Origin: Basilea psittacipulmonis DSM 24701
GTDB lineage: Bacteria > Pseudomonadota > Gammaproteobacteria > Burkholderiales > Burkholderiaceae_B
Direction: 5' to 3'
DNA length: 64,000 bases
NCBI RefSeq assembly: GCF_000743945.1
Contig: NZ_CP009238.1
Span: forward strand, 1,488,001 to 1,552,000
A program made the position numbers and the translations under genes. Every line of letters begins with the position of its first letter. Within the stretch, counting starts at the first letter, position 1. The notes beneath the pieces are model-generated. The model had not been told where the DNA came from. It was given only the letters and a program-made list of their open reading frames with translations, and did not search any database. Shown here in pieces: positions 44,745 to 54,433 of the stretch.

Positions 44745-45239
44745 CTACTCGTAAGGATTAGGATATCCCATACTGTTTAAAATCTCAACCTCAAGAGACT
44801 CCATTTCTTGGGCCTGTTCCTCGTCTAGATGATCAAAGCCCAAAGCGTGCAATAAGCCATGCAATAACAAATGTACGGTATGTTGTTCAAACGTTTTATG
44901 TTGTTCTTTGGCTTCTTTTCTCAAAACAGGCATACATAGAATCATGTCTGTTTGAATCACTTGATGCTCATCTTTTCCATATTCAAAGGTCAGAATATTC
45001 GTTGCATAATTTTTTTGGCGATAAGACTGGTTGTACGCCTGTCCCTCTTTCTCATCCACCAAACACAAGCCAATACGAATACCTTGGCAATCCAAATCCA
45101 ATATCTGATGTATTTGCTTCCATAATTGACCAAAATAAGCCCTTAGCTTTTGACGCGAAAACGCTTGGTCACTTGATGAATTCACTACCTTTAACTGTAA
45201 AAAAGGCTTGTCATATTCACGATTATTTTTCATAAGCAT
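44745..45239 (-). CDS. ybeY: endoribonuclease YbeY
   Basis: About 164 residues. The zinc-binding signature [19 protein letters not shown] (H-x3-H-x5-H) lies near residue 130, and the N-terminal half has the [11 protein letters not shown] element. YbeY acts in 16S rRNA 3' maturation and ribosome quality control. Starts at 45239 or 45233 overlap the end of ybeZ, so translation is probably coupled. The order miaB-ybeZ-ybeY is conserved; ybeX/corC, usually next, faces this operon from the other strand here. Confidence 0.93.
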   Translation of the reverse strand: MLMKNNREYDKPFLQLKVVNSSSDQAFSRQKLRAYFGQLWKQIHQILDLDCQGIRIGLCLVDEKEGQAYNQSYRQKNYATNILTFEYGKDEHQVIQTDMILCMPVLRKEAKEQHKTFEQHTVHLLLHGLLHALGFDHLDEEQAQEMESLEVEILNSMGYPNPYE

Positions 45240-46206
45240 CAATAATTCTTGCTACCAAAGGATGGCGAACCACATCACGGCTGGTAAATTTTGTTACGGC
45301 AATACCTTGGACATTATGCAAAATACTCACCGCATGCGACAGGCCGCTTTGTTGGCCTTTTTGCAAATCCACCTGAGAGGGGTCACCAGTAATGACAGCC
45401 TTACTTCCAAAACCAATACGCGTTAAAAACATTTTCATCTGTTCTGGAGTAGTGTTTTGGGCCTCATCTAATATCACAAACGCACTATTTAAGGTGCGTC
45501 CACGCATATAGGCGAGCGGTGCCAATTCAATCGTTTGTTTTTCCAATAAACGTTGCACCTTATCAAATCCCATTAAATCATACAAAGCGTCATATAAAGG
45601 ACGTAAGTAAGGATCTACTTTTTGGGCCAAATCACCTGGCAAAAAACCCAATCGTTCACCCGCTTCTACCGCAGGACGAGCCAATACAATTCTTTGCACG
45701 TTATCTCGTTCTAATGCATCGATCGCACAAGCAACTGCCAACCAAGTTTTTCCTGTACCAGCAGGTCCCACACCAAAGGTAATATCGTGTTTTAGGATTT
45801 TTTGGATGTATTCTCTTTGACCCTCAGTACGTGGACGTAAATCATGACGACGTGTACGCAACGAAAACGCATCATTGACTTCCACACTTTCCACTCGGTT
45901 CAAAGATGGCTCGGCTTTATGCGTTTTCCCTTCTTTTTGGGTCAAAGAAGCTTTCATCTCCACCAATCCGAGCTGAATATCGTTCAAACTTAACTCTTGA
46001 TGTAAGGAGCGACGATGAAACACCTCTACACAATGACGGGCTTGTTGGGCATGTTCTCCCCTTATCACCAGACGAGAACCACTTCGCCCAATCTTGACAT
46101 TCCATGCCTGTGCAATCTGACGCAGATTGTCATCCATAGGACCGCAAAAATTGGCAAGCTGGATATTATCACCCTGCAAATTGATTTCAAGCACGTTATC
46201 TTTCAT
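45223..46206 (-). CDS. ybeZ: PhoH-like ATPase YbeZ
   Basis: A 327-residue protein with an N-terminal KH-like region (about 1-100) and a PhoH ATPase domain. Walker A is [19 protein letters not shown], Walker B is [19 protein letters not shown], and the sensor [11 protein letters not shown] follows. YbeZ works with YbeY on ribosomal RNA. Its ATG overlaps the miaB stop by four bases (ATGA), and its tail overlaps the ybeY start. Confidence 0.94.
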   Translation of the reverse strand: MKDNVLEINLQGDNIQLANFCGPMDDNLRQIAQAWNVKIGRSGSRLVIRGEHAQQARHCVEVFHRRSLHQELSLNDIQLGLVEMKASLTQKEGKTHKAEPSLNRVESVEVNDAFSLRTRRHDLRPRTEGQREYIQKILKHDITFGVGPAGTGKTWLAVACAIDALERDNVQRIVLARPAVEAGERLGFLPGDLAQKVDPYLRPLYDALYDLMGFDKVQRLLEKQTIELAPLAYMRGRTLNSAFVILDEAQNTTPEQMKMFLTRIGFGSKAVITGDPSQVDLQKGQQSGLSHAVSILHNVQGIAVTKFTSRDVVRHPLVARIIDAYEK

Positions 46207-47672
46207 GCCAATACCTTCTCAGTTAAGGCAACTTCACCTCGTAAAGAGTTAGTATAAACTTGGGTAATTTTCACTGGAATAATCTGTCCAATCATTCTGC
46301 TATCGCCTTTGAAATTCACGATACGATTATTTTCTGTGCGACCTGTCAATTCGTTCATATCACGTCTGGACGGGCCTTCCACCAATACACCTTGGATCGT
46401 TCCCAACATCTTTTGGCTAATAGCTTGTGCTTGTTCGTTAATCAAGGCTTGTAAGCGTTGCAGACGTTTTAGTTTTACGTCATAAGGCGTATGATCCTCT
46501 AAATCCGCTGCAGGCGTACCGGGACGACGCGAATAAATAAACGAGAACGATACATCAAAATTCACATCACGAATCAATTTCATCGTTTGTTCAAAGTCTT
46601 CATCTGTTTCACCAGGGAAGCCCACGATAAAATCTGATGAAATCGTCATCTCTGGACGAGCTGCATACAATTTTCTTACAATCGATTTAAATTCAAGACT
46701 CGTATAACCTCGTTTCATCGCTGCCAATACACGGTCGCTACCAGCCTGAACAGGCAGATGCAAGAAAGGAACGAGCTTTGGCAACTTACCATGAGCCTCA
46801 ATCAATCTACTCGTCATTTCTCTAGGATGAGACGTTGTATAACGAATACGCTCAATACCTGGAATCTCATGCACAAACTCTAACAAAGTCGCAAAGTCGG
46901 CCATATCGCCACCCTCAGTAATAGGGGCTTTCCAAGCATTGACGTTTTGGCCCAATAAATTAACTTCTTTGACTCCCTGATCTGCCAAATCAGCGATCTC
47001 AACCAGAATATCTTCCAAAGGGCGAGAAATCTCTTCACCACGTGTATAAGGCACCACGCAGTATGAGCAATATTTACTGCACCCCTCCATAATCGAAACA
47101 AAGGCAGATGGCCCATTCACACTAGGAGCAGGCATCGCATCAAATTTTTCGATTTCGGGAAAACTAATATCTACCTGTGATTGCCCACTTTCTTTTTTGC
47201 GAGCTATCAATTCAGGCAAACGATGTAACGTCTGAGGTCCAAACACCACATCCACATATGGAGCACGTTTGATAATCGCTTCACCCTCTTGTGAAGCCAC
47301 ACAACCACCCACGCCAATAATCAAATCAGGCTTATCAAGTTTTAATAAATTCGCACGCCCTAAATCTGAAAACACTTTTTCTTGGGCTTTTTCACGAATA
47401 GAACAGGTGTTAAATATAATAATGTCCGCTTCTTCTGCTACTTGAGTCAATTCCAAATCATCTGATGCTTTCATCACATCGGCCATTTTCTCTGAATCGT
47501 ACTCATTCATCTGACAACCAAATGTTTTGATAAATAACTTTTTCTTGCCGTCAGAAACTTGGGACGCTGAGCCTAAATTTCCGGCACGATTTATCATCGG
47601 TGTAGATTTCGCAGATAAAGTAGTTTGGGGAGTTTTCCCATGATGGGGTCTTTTTAAAGTCGTTTCTTGCAT
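46203..47672 (-). CDS. miaB: tRNA-2-methylthio-N6-dimethylallyladenosine synthase
   Basis: A 489-residue radical-SAM methylthiotransferase modifying A37 of tRNAs reading UNN codons. The N-terminal UPF0004 domain carries the auxiliary cluster Cys in [20 protein letters not shown] and GVGGCVAS; the radical-SAM cluster is in [15 protein letters not shown]; a TRAM domain closes the protein. The first 44 residues are an extra Thr/Ser/Lys-rich extension before [13 protein letters not shown], so a later start such as the Met at residue 26 is possible. It is the first gene of miaB-ybeZ-ybeY. Confidence 0.95.
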   Translation of the reverse strand: MQETTLKRPHHGKTPQTTLSAKSTPMINRAGNLGSASQVSDGKKKLFIKTFGCQMNEYDSEKMADVMKASDDLELTQVAEEADIIIFNTCSIREKAQEKVFSDLGRANLLKLDKPDLIIGVGGCVASQEGEAIIKRAPYVDVVFGPQTLHRLPELIARKKESGQSQVDISFPEIEKFDAMPAPSVNGPSAFVSIMEGCSKYCSYCVVPYTRGEEISRPLEDILVEIADLADQGVKEVNLLGQNVNAWKAPITEGGDMADFATLLEFVHEIPGIERIRYTTSHPREMTSRLIEAHGKLPKLVPFLHLPVQAGSDRVLAAMKRGYTSLEFKSIVRKLYAARPEMTISSDFIVGFPGETDEDFEQTMKLIRDVNFDVSFSFIYSRRPGTPAADLEDHTPYDVKLKRLQRLQALINEQAQAISQKMLGTIQGVLVEGPSRRDMNELTGRTENNRIVNFKGDSRMIGQIIPVKITQVYTNSLRGEVALTEKVLA

Positions 47673-47799
47673 GATTCCTACCGTTACGGGTTTTTGTCCC
47701 GCGGGTCATTAAAATTATTAATAAAAACTTTTATTTTAACGCACTTATTACTATTTTTCATGTATCCTTATATATTCCATTAACTCAGACTTCTTAAAG

Positions 47800-48660
47800 A
47801 TGTCATCAGATTCAACCGAACCGAATAAATCTAACTTTTTTAAAAGTTTTCCGAGTATTTTTAAAGGCAAACATATAGAAAACATTCAGGATCTCATGAA
47901 TGCCTTATCAAAAGCCCATGAAGATGGCATTATTGCAGATGATGCTTATCATATGATGGCAGGTTCTATTTCTTTTGCCAAAACCACTGTTAGCGATATT
48001 ATGACACCGCGTTCTCAGATGTGTATGATTGATGTAAATAAACCACTTGCTGAGTCCTTGCACTACATTATCGAAACAGGCCATTCAAGATTTCCCGTTT
48101 ATGATAAAGAAAGAGATAATATCATTGGGTTATTATTGGTAAAAGATTTATTACCTTATATTTTGAACCCCCAAATTAATCTCAAAGAGTTGATTCGTCC
48201 TGCTTATTTTGTGCCTGAGTCCAAACATTTAAATCAATTACTGACAGAATTTCGCACAAAAAGAAATCATATCGCCATTGCTGTAGATGAATACGGCGGA
48301 TTTACGGGTTTATTAACTTTAGAAGATGTATTGGAACAAATCGTCGGTGATATTGAAGATGAAACGGACGAAGAGGAAGAAGAAACCATCTTCCAAGAAT
48401 CTGAAAATACCTGGCGTGTAGTAGGTTCTACCAAAATCGAAGATATTAATGAAACACTCGGTACAGATTTTTCTTTGGAAGAAAATATCACATTAGGTGG
48501 CTGGATTATTGATAAACTGGATCATATTCCTATTCGAGGCGAAACTTATACAGAACAAGGATATAAGTTTAGAGTGTTAAAAAGTGATGGTAAAAAAGTG
48601 TTATGGCTACACATTACCAAGCTACCTCTTGAAAACGAGGACCCATCGCCTAAGGAATAA
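47800..48660 (+). CDS. corC: CorC/HlyC-family CBS-domain protein (YbeX)
   Basis: A 286-residue cytosolic protein with two CBS domains and a C-terminal CorC_HlyC (transporter-associated) domain. SDIMTPRSQMCMID and TGHSRFPVYDKERDNIIGLL mark the first CBS, VDEYGGFTGLLTLEDVLEQIVGD the second; GGWIIDKLDHIPIRGE is in the last domain. An acidic run (DETDEEEEETI) separates them. It has been linked to Mg/Co efflux and ribosome assembly. It pairs with lnt as in E. coli, divergent from miaB. Confidence 0.9.
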   Translation: MSSDSTEPNKSNFFKSFPSIFKGKHIENIQDLMNALSKAHEDGIIADDAYHMMAGSISFAKTTVSDIMTPRSQMCMIDVNKPLAESLHYIIETGHSRFPVYDKERDNIIGLLLVKDLLPYILNPQINLKELIRPAYFVPESKHLNQLLTEFRTKRNHIAIAVDEYGGFTGLLTLEDVLEQIVGDIEDETDEEEEETIFQESENTWRVVGSTKIEDINETLGTDFSLEENITLGGWIIDKLDHIPIRGETYTEQGYKFRVLKSDGKKVLWLHITKLPLENEDPSPKE

Positions 48661-48697
48661 TCGCATCACCCTGATTTTACGAATTGATAGAAACTGA

Positions 48698-50269
48698 ATG
48701 TTTGCTTATTTTATTTTACTGATTGCTGGTGCAATCAATGCGTTTTGTTACTCCAACGATCCCATATCTGGTTCACTTAATGCACCACTTCAAATCCTGA
48801 CATTAAGTGTTCTAGCCGTGTGCACTTTGCTTGCCAAAAACAAAAAAATGGCATTAACTTACGGTCTTACCTTTGGTTTCATCAGCTTTGTTGCGGGCAT
48901 TTATTGGATTTATATCAGTGTCCATTCTTACGGCAATTTAAACATCTTTCTATCGACATTAACCCTATTTCTTTTTGCATTTTATTTGGCGATCTATTAC
49001 GGATTGGCTTGTTTACTCATTCGCTGGCTCAACAAAGAACCCACTTTATGGAGCATTTTTAACTTTGCCGCCGTGTGGACGATCTTTGAATGGCTTAGAG
49101 GTACTCTATTTACTGGGTTTCCGTGGAACAATATTGCCTATGCTCACGTTGAGAGTATCCTATCTGGATGGGCACCGTTACTAGGTAGCTATGGTGTGAC
49201 GTTTGTGGCGGCTTTTATCTCGGCTTGTGTGGCCATTTGTTTTATCGCGTTTCTTGCTCGACACATACCTAATATCATTCTTTCTTTATTATTGATTTTG
49301 GGCATAGCAATCGGTTCCACTTTTTTATGTCAAACATCTTGGGTAACACCTCGTCAAGACAGCATCACCGTCCGATTAATTCAACCCAATTCCAGCATCG
49401 AAAACAAATTCTCGCCTTTGACACAAATGCAAGAGTTAATTGAAACGTTAAATCTTGCTTCGCGATACAGTGCCGTCAATAAAGCACAGGTCATTATTTT
49501 CCCAGAAACCACTATCCCTATTTTCCAACACAACGTTCCCGCCATTTTTTGGCGACAAATGATAGATATAGCTGATTACGCCAACACAACATTATTAATT
49601 GGGGCCCCTATCCTTACTCAACATCAGTCCGCTCATGAGTATGCCAATGGGATTATCTTAATTGACAAAAACACTTCTATTGACGATATTTACCAATTAC
49701 ACATTCCTCACTATAACAAGCGTCATTTAGTGCCATTTGGGGAATACATACCTACTGGATTTAGATGGTTTACGGATATATTACAAATTCCGCTTGGAGA
49801 TTTTACTGCGGGTGCCATCCAACAAAAACCTTTTAATATCCAAGGAACATTAATCGGGGCCAATATTTGTTATGAAAATTTATTTGGTCATGAATTAATC
49901 GAAGACATCAAATCAGGAGCTACCGTTCTGGTCAACATCAGTAACCTTGCTTGGTTTGGCGATAGCACGGCTTTGGGACAACACCTAAACATTTCTAGAA
50001 TGCGTAGTTTGGAATTAGGCAGACCCATGTTATTGGCTACCAATACAGGGCGAACTGCTTACATCGATCCCAAAGGAAAAGTTATCGCAGCATTACCCAC
50101 TGCCACCAAATATACTTTAGAAGTCAACGTGACTCCTTACACGGGAGAAACTCCTTTCATTCACTGGGGAGATCATCTCATTATCACTCTTTCCAGCCTA
50201 ATCACCCTTTTCTTTATTGCATTGAACCTCATCTGCTGGCATCGTCGTGTAAAGGCGGAAGTTCGGTGA
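48698..50269 (+). CDS. lnt: apolipoprotein N-acyltransferase
   Basis: A 523-residue inner-membrane enzyme adding the third acyl chain to lipoproteins. About seven helices lie before residue 210 and one at the end, with a nitrilase-fold periplasmic domain between. Catalytic Glu is in IIFPETTIPIF, Lys in YNKRHLVPFGEYIP and Cys in GANICYENLFGHELI. The gene follows corC by 37 bp. Its last codons overlap the open frame of a truncated toxin gene that begins right after its stop. Confidence 0.95.
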   Translation: MFAYFILLIAGAINAFCYSNDPISGSLNAPLQILTLSVLAVCTLLAKNKKMALTYGLTFGFISFVAGIYWIYISVHSYGNLNIFLSTLTLFLFAFYLAIYYGLACLLIRWLNKEPTLWSIFNFAAVWTIFEWLRGTLFTGFPWNNIAYAHVESILSGWAPLLGSYGVTFVAAFISACVAICFIAFLARHIPNIILSLLLILGIAIGSTFLCQTSWVTPRQDSITVRLIQPNSSIENKFSPLTQMQELIETLNLASRYSAVNKAQVIIFPETTIPIFQHNVPAIFWRQMIDIADYANTTLLIGAPILTQHQSAHEYANGIILIDKNTSIDDIYQLHIPHYNKRHLVPFGEYIPTGFRWFTDILQIPLGDFTAGAIQQKPFNIQGTLIGANICYENLFGHELIEDIKSGATVLVNISNLAWFGDSTALGQHLNISRMRSLELGRPMLLATNTGRTAYIDPKGKVIAALPTATKYTLEVNVTPYTGETPFIHWGDHLIITLSSLITLFFIALNLICWHRRVKAEVR

Positions 50270-50363
50270 AGTGACGTATTTTTTTCTTGCAGGTAGTAAT
50301 AAAACTACGCAAGACAAAGATATTAAACAAGCGTTAAAAATTTGGAGAACGCTAAAGGATTGA
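50253..50363 (+). pseudogene. truncated addiction-module killer toxin (3' remnant)
   Basis: In frame from 50253 the sequence reads RRKFGEVTYFFLAGSNKTTQ then DKDIKQALKIWRTLKD and stops at 50361-50363. This matches the C-terminal third of the HigB/RelE-like killer proteins (pattern LLL-x-GGDKS-x-Q-x-x-DI-x-x-A). The first 60 or so residues are missing; lnt occupies the place where they would be. A GTG at 50271 could start a 30-codon product. Three bases separate it from the antitoxin, so the original pair order is kept. Confidence 0.75.
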
Positions 50364-50366
50364 CAA

Positions 50367-50639
50367 ATGACAACACTACATGTTTACGATTCATCGGTGT
50401 ATTTAACTGACCCAGAAGTCGCCTCAGCCTATCTCTCAAATATGCTTAAAGAGGGTTCTGCACAAGAGTTTATGTATGCTTTAGGTCAAATAGCTAAAGC
50501 GTATGGTATTGCAAAATTGGCACAAGAGACTGGCCTTAAACGCGAAAGCTTATATAAGACACTTTCAGGTGCCACTAAACCGAGATTTGAGACAATTTTG
50601 AGTATTACGCGTGCGTTAAATATGCCATTAAAGATTTAA
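50367..50639 (+). CDS. addiction-module antidote protein, HigA-like
   Basis: A 90-residue Xre-type helix-turn-helix protein. YLTDPEVASAYLSNMLKEG and FMYALGQIAKAYGIAKLAQ lead into the HTH (TGLKRESLYKTLSGATKPRF), the standard form of the killer/antidote family antitoxin. It appears intact, with an apparent leader of GGAGAACGCTAAAGG. The toxin upstream is reduced to a fragment, so this is an orphan antitoxin, which may act as a repressor or a protective anti-toxin. Confidence 0.85.
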   Translation: MTTLHVYDSSVYLTDPEVASAYLSNMLKEGSAQEFMYALGQIAKAYGIAKLAQETGLKRESLYKTLSGATKPRFETILSITRALNMPLKI

Positions 50640-50812
50640 AAAGCTACTCAGATGCTTGCATAATCTCGTCCATTTTGGCAATGGATTCATGTTACTTGCG
50701 ATTTTCAATTTTTTAAAGTTTTTTTGTGACAGCGAAGCTTCGATAAAACGCAGTTTTGTTAAAGTGCAATTTCGTTAAAGCGTGGAATACAGCCAATCAA
50801 GGTTTGAGGAGA

Positions 50813-50866
50813 AAATAAAAAACCCTGTATTCTCAATCACTTATCTTCTATTGAAAATTACAGGGT
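50813..50866 (-). terminator. terminator of the tRNA-Ala-Glu-Asp operon
   Basis: ACCCTGTA (50822-50829) pairs with TACAGGGT (50859-50866); on the minus strand a T run follows. The loop of about 29 bases is long. Confidence 0.65.
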
Positions 50867-50879
50867 ATTGTATGTAAGG

Positions 50880-50956
50880 TGGCGGAGCGGACGGGGCTCG
50901 AACCCGCGACCCCCGGCGTGACAGGCCGGTATTCTAACCAACTGAACTACCGCTCC
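50880..50956 (-). tRNA. tRNA-Asp (anticodon GTC)
   Basis: Minus strand GGAGCGGTAGTTCAG... with anticodon loop CTGTCAC (GTC), T-arm GGTTCGAGCCC and encoded CCA. Third gene of the tRNA operon. Confidence 0.95.
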
Positions 50957-50967
50957 GCAGCGATAAC

Positions 50968-51043
50968 TGGCGTCCCCTAGGGGATTCGAACCCCTGTACC
51001 CACCGTGAAAGGGTGGTGTCCTAGGCCTCTAGACGAAGGGGAC
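50968..51043 (-). tRNA. tRNA-Glu (anticodon TTC)
   Basis: Minus strand GTCCCCTTCGTCTAGAGG... with anticodon loop CTTTCAC (TTC), T-arm GGTTCGAATCC and encoded CCA. Confidence 0.95.
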
Positions 51044-51064
51044 AGAAATCTGTCCTAGCTTTTT

Positions 51065-51140
<76 letters not shown>

Positions 51141-51208
51141 ACTGGATACAAGCTCTAAAAGCTAACTAGCCGATTTACTGTTTGTTGGTCAAAATCAGTA
51201 AAGATGTC

Positions 51209-51237
51209 ATTATGACGAATTTCGGATCGCTTTGCAA
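51209..51237 (-). promoter_or_regulatory. sigma-70 promoter of the tRNA operon
   Basis: On the minus strand TTGCAA (51237-51232), a 17-bp spacer and CATAAT (51214-51209), about 69 bp before tRNA-Ala. Confidence 0.75.
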
Positions 51238-51830
51238 GCACTTTTTACTTTTATGTTGTTTTTTATTTGTGTTTGTAGTTTTTTGTATACATTTTTATTT
51301 GTCGTTGACATTACCGACAAGTAAACCCTTAACCTTTTCAACACAAAATTATTAATATTTATTAATAACCTAGCCTTATATCACCTATTCAAACATCAAA
51401 AAAATATACGATGAATTATTTTTTTGCTTAATTTAAAAAATTTTGCTTGTAAATTCTTTCCTACCTTATCTTGAAACTCCCCCGCTCCCCTGTCTTGCAA
51501 CACCCCAACCATTCTACGGCCTAATCAATACAATTTGCGAAACATAGTTTTTCTGAGCTTTAAGCCACAACCCTAGTACGCCAAACACAAGCTCTTGTTA
51601 TGACGTAGGCTTTTAGCCCTTAACCCCCCCCCAGTACTTCAACCACCCCGAGACGTTTATTAATCTCCCACCTGAACCACCTTCAAGTCATTGGTACGCT
51701 GACTGAGAGGTTCAAGCTCTTGTCAAGCACGTTACTTAAAACTCCCCCTTCAACCACTCATAACACTGACTGACAATTGTTTCTCTGCCCTCCCACAGAA
51801 ACCCTAATAACCTCAATAACACAAACACCG
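51238..51830. other. long intergenic region with a 9-C tract
   Basis: No gene recognised. There is a run of nine C at 51624-51632 and loose repeats such as CAAGCTCTTGT at 51589 and 51708. The region may hold decayed DNA. Confidence 0.45.
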
Positions 51831-52457
51831 TCAATAAAACCGTTGCGTGTAAGAATTAGTACAAGTTCGCATACTCACTTTTCTTGCACGCGTATCTAAA
51901 CATTTACCATTTAAAACACTACGGATTTGCCGCCCATCTTTGTACCATTGTTGATTTTTCCGCCCTGTACAAGCATACATTATCACCACAGCACTTTCAG
52001 CAGGATTCTCCCCTGCAATATCCAAGCATTGACCGCCTTGTCTTATCGTCCCATCTGAATAAAACTGAAAACGTTGATTTTCCCCATCATGACAAATAAA
52101 AGTAATCACATCCTTTTGATTTTCTGCACTCACGTCAAGACAGTTATTATCTTGTTTTAAAGTCCTTGTATTAAGCAAAATTGTTTTGTGCCTCTGAATA
52201 CCTGTATGACGATGGCGATTTTGTTTATTTGTCTTTTTAAGCACACGTTTCTGAACCTCTTGATGTATCGTTATTTCCGTTTCAACACGTGTTTTAACTG
52301 TGGTTTCAACGTGTTTTTGATTCGTTTCTTGCATCACACGATGTTCTGTTTGTATCGCATCATATTGTGTTATTTGATTCACCCTATGTGCATCATTTAT
52401 CTGGCAGGCTGTCATCAAGATAGACAGGCTTAAAATCATTGCTTTTTGCGGAACCAT
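51831..52457 (-). CDS. putative lipoprotein with a ricin-type beta-trefoil lectin domain
   Basis: A 208-residue exported protein. The signal peptide ends with the lipobox LMTAC, so Cys18 would be lipidated. A polar Gln/Thr/Lys-rich stretch (about 25-95) is followed by three ricin-B subdomains, with CLDVS, CLDIA and CLDTR at Cys106, 144 and 186, each followed by a partner Cys, and NQRFQF, NQQWY and TQRFY as QxW-type motifs. Such domains bind galactose or other sugars. CdtA-like toxin subunits share this plan, but no cdtB or cdtC is adjacent. The gene stands alone. ATG 52457 or GTG 52460 can start it; AAGGAAA precedes both. Confidence 0.85.
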   Translation of the reverse strand: MVPQKAMILSLSILMTACQINDAHRVNQITQYDAIQTEHRVMQETNQKHVETTVKTRVETEITIHQEVQKRVLKKTNKQNRHRHTGIQRHKTILLNTRTLKQDNNCLDVSAENQKDVITFICHDGENQRFQFYSDGTIRQGGQCLDIAGENPAESAVVIMYACTGRKNQQWYKDGRQIRSVLNGKCLDTRARKVSMRTCTNSYTQRFY

Positions 52458-52582
52458 CACATTATTTCCTTGAATACACCTTATTTACTTTAACCATTCT
52501 CTTTGCACAAAAATATCAAAATACCTGCAGTTTATAATGGCATTGAATACAATATTAACAAAGATTTATTATGGAGCATATC

Positions 52583-53290
52583 ATGTCAAATTTTGTTTTT
52601 CCCCCTAAAGAAACAGTCGGCTTGCCCATTCACCGCGATTCTACTTTATTTCCAGTCAGACGCGTGTATTGTGTTGGACAAAATTATGCTGATCATGCCA
52701 GAGAAATGGGCTCAGATCCTAATCGTAGCGAACCATTCTTTTTTTGCAAACAAGCGGATAAGCAAGGAATTGCTTTTGCACGAGGTAACGACACACTCAC
52801 CCTCCCATTCCCTACGGCTACAGAATTACTTTCCTACGAATTAGAAATTGCGATTGCCATTGGTCAGCAAGGTAAGAACATCACACCTGATCAGGCAGAA
52901 AAAATGATTTTTGGTTATGCGATTTGCTTTGACATGACAAGAAGAGATCTTCAAAAAGGGTTCAAAGAAAGAAAACAGCCTTGGGAGATGGCCAAAGCAT
53001 TTGATCAAGCACTACCGATTTCTGCGGTTTACCAAAAATCTGATTTACCTAATATTCACGAAACGCAAATTAAATGCTTAAAAAATGGTGAAGTCGTTCA
53101 GCTAGGTAATTCCAATATGATGATTTGGAGTATTGAGGAAATCATTAGCAAATTATCGCAGTATGTTGAGTTATATCCAGGCGATTTGATTTTGACTGGA
53201 ACCCCTGCAGGCGTTGGCCCTGTGTGCAAACACGATATTTTGGAAGCGGTTGTAGATGGGTTCGAACCGTTCAAAGTAAATTATATTTAA
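52583..53290 (+). CDS. fumarylacetoacetate hydrolase family protein
   Basis: A 235-residue FAH-fold enzyme starting at ATG 52583, with GGAG upstream. Features are YCVGQNYADHAREMG, YELEIAIAIGQQGKNI (metal Glu-x-Glu), GYAICFDMTRRDLQ and LILTGTPAGVGPV. The short members act as fumarylpyruvate or acylpyruvate hydrolases, or as oxaloacetate decarboxylase-like enzymes; sequence alone does not choose. It opens a run of three plus-strand genes with AstE-like and NUDIX proteins. Confidence 0.85.
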   Translation: MSNFVFPPKETVGLPIHRDSTLFPVRRVYCVGQNYADHAREMGSDPNRSEPFFFCKQADKQGIAFARGNDTLTLPFPTATELLSYELEIAIAIGQQGKNITPDQAEKMIFGYAICFDMTRRDLQKGFKERKQPWEMAKAFDQALPISAVYQKSDLPNIHETQIKCLKNGEVVQLGNSNMMIWSIEEIISKLSQYVELYPGDLILTGTPAGVGPVCKHDILEAVVDGFEPFKVNYI

Positions 53291-53297
53291 TCGATAT

Positions 53298-54419
53298 ATG
53301 CTGACACAACATTTCAAACTTTCTCACACGACTCCCGGCATGGATCTGAATGTAACGAGTTTTCAGTTCGGTCCTGCCGGCACGCGAAAAGTCTATATTC
53401 AAGCCAGTCTTCATGCGGATGAAATACCTGGTTCTTTAGTGATTTTTTTCCTCAAAAAACACTTAAAAAAACTAGAAGCTGAACAGAAATTACATTGCCA
53501 AGTGGTATTAGTGCCTTATTGCAACCCCATCGGTATGTCGCAACAAATCTTACAAAAAAGTATCGGTCGGCATTCTTTTGAATCAGGGCAAAACTTCAAT
53601 CGTTTAGGCAAGTTCTACTTTTTAGACCATTTGATCAAAAAAATTTCTGCCGCTGATTTATCTCCAACCGACGCATCGTCCAATACCGCTTGGATACGTC
53701 GTATGATAAAAGAAATTTTGGATCAGCATATTCCAGAAAGTAGTATCGATGAGCTTCACCACCATCTTTTATCACTTTCTTATGATGCGGATATCGTCTT
53801 AGATTTACATTGCGATGAACAGTCGATTATGCATTTGTACACCTTACCTCAGCTTTGGCAAAAAGGAAGCAAATTAGCACGTTTCATCAATAGTCAATGT
53901 CATTTATTATCTCAAGACAGTGGTAGTCATTCCTTTGATGAAATATTATCTATACCTTGGTTAAAGCTACAAGAAGCCTTTCCAAAAGCCGCTATCACTC
54001 TGGCTTGTTTTAGTGCCACGATTGAGCTTAGAGGGCAACAAGATTTATGTCTGGAAACCGCTGAAAATGACGCTTTGGCCATTCTTAGCTTTTTACACGA
54101 GGAAAATTTTATTCATTTAGACAACCCTAAAACACCGTCCAATCACATTCCTGAGCCACATCCTCTTTCGGGATTAAGTTATGTAAAAGCTCCTCAATCA
54201 GGTATTTTTGTTCCTACTAAAAAAGCAGGCGATTGGGTCGATGAACACACCATCATCGGACATATTGTCGATCCACTCAATGACACGATTACACCGATAC
54301 ATAGCCCCATTCAAGGGATTATTTTTAGTGTTGCATTAAAACCAATGGCCAAACTTCATCAAGTTATTTTTAGCATTTCGGGTGCCAAAGACATCGGACA
54401 TACTGGACTTACCTTGTAA
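53298..54419 (+). CDS. succinylglutamate desuccinylase/aspartoacylase family protein
   Basis: A 373-residue M14-type zinc hydrolase. The zinc motif is in IQASLHADEIPGS (H-x2-E), the third ligand in DADIVLDLHCDEQS, and the C-terminal biotin-lipoyl-like lobe contains VKAPQSGIFVPTKKAGDWV. Family members remove acyl groups from N-acyl amino acids; the substrate is unknown. It starts seven bases after the FAH-family stop, so the two likely share a transcript. Confidence 0.82.
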   Translation: MLTQHFKLSHTTPGMDLNVTSFQFGPAGTRKVYIQASLHADEIPGSLVIFFLKKHLKKLEAEQKLHCQVVLVPYCNPIGMSQQILQKSIGRHSFESGQNFNRLGKFYFLDHLIKKISAADLSPTDASSNTAWIRRMIKEILDQHIPESSIDELHHHLLSLSYDADIVLDLHCDEQSIMHLYTLPQLWQKGSKLARFINSQCHLLSQDSGSHSFDEILSIPWLKLQEAFPKAAITLACFSATIELRGQQDLCLETAENDALAILSFLHEENFIHLDNPKTPSNHIPEPHPLSGLSYVKAPQSGIFVPTKKAGDWVDEHTIIGHIVDPLNDTITPIHSPIQGIIFSVALKPMAKLHQVIFSISGAKDIGHTGLTL

Positions 54420-54433
54420 AACACGAGACACAT

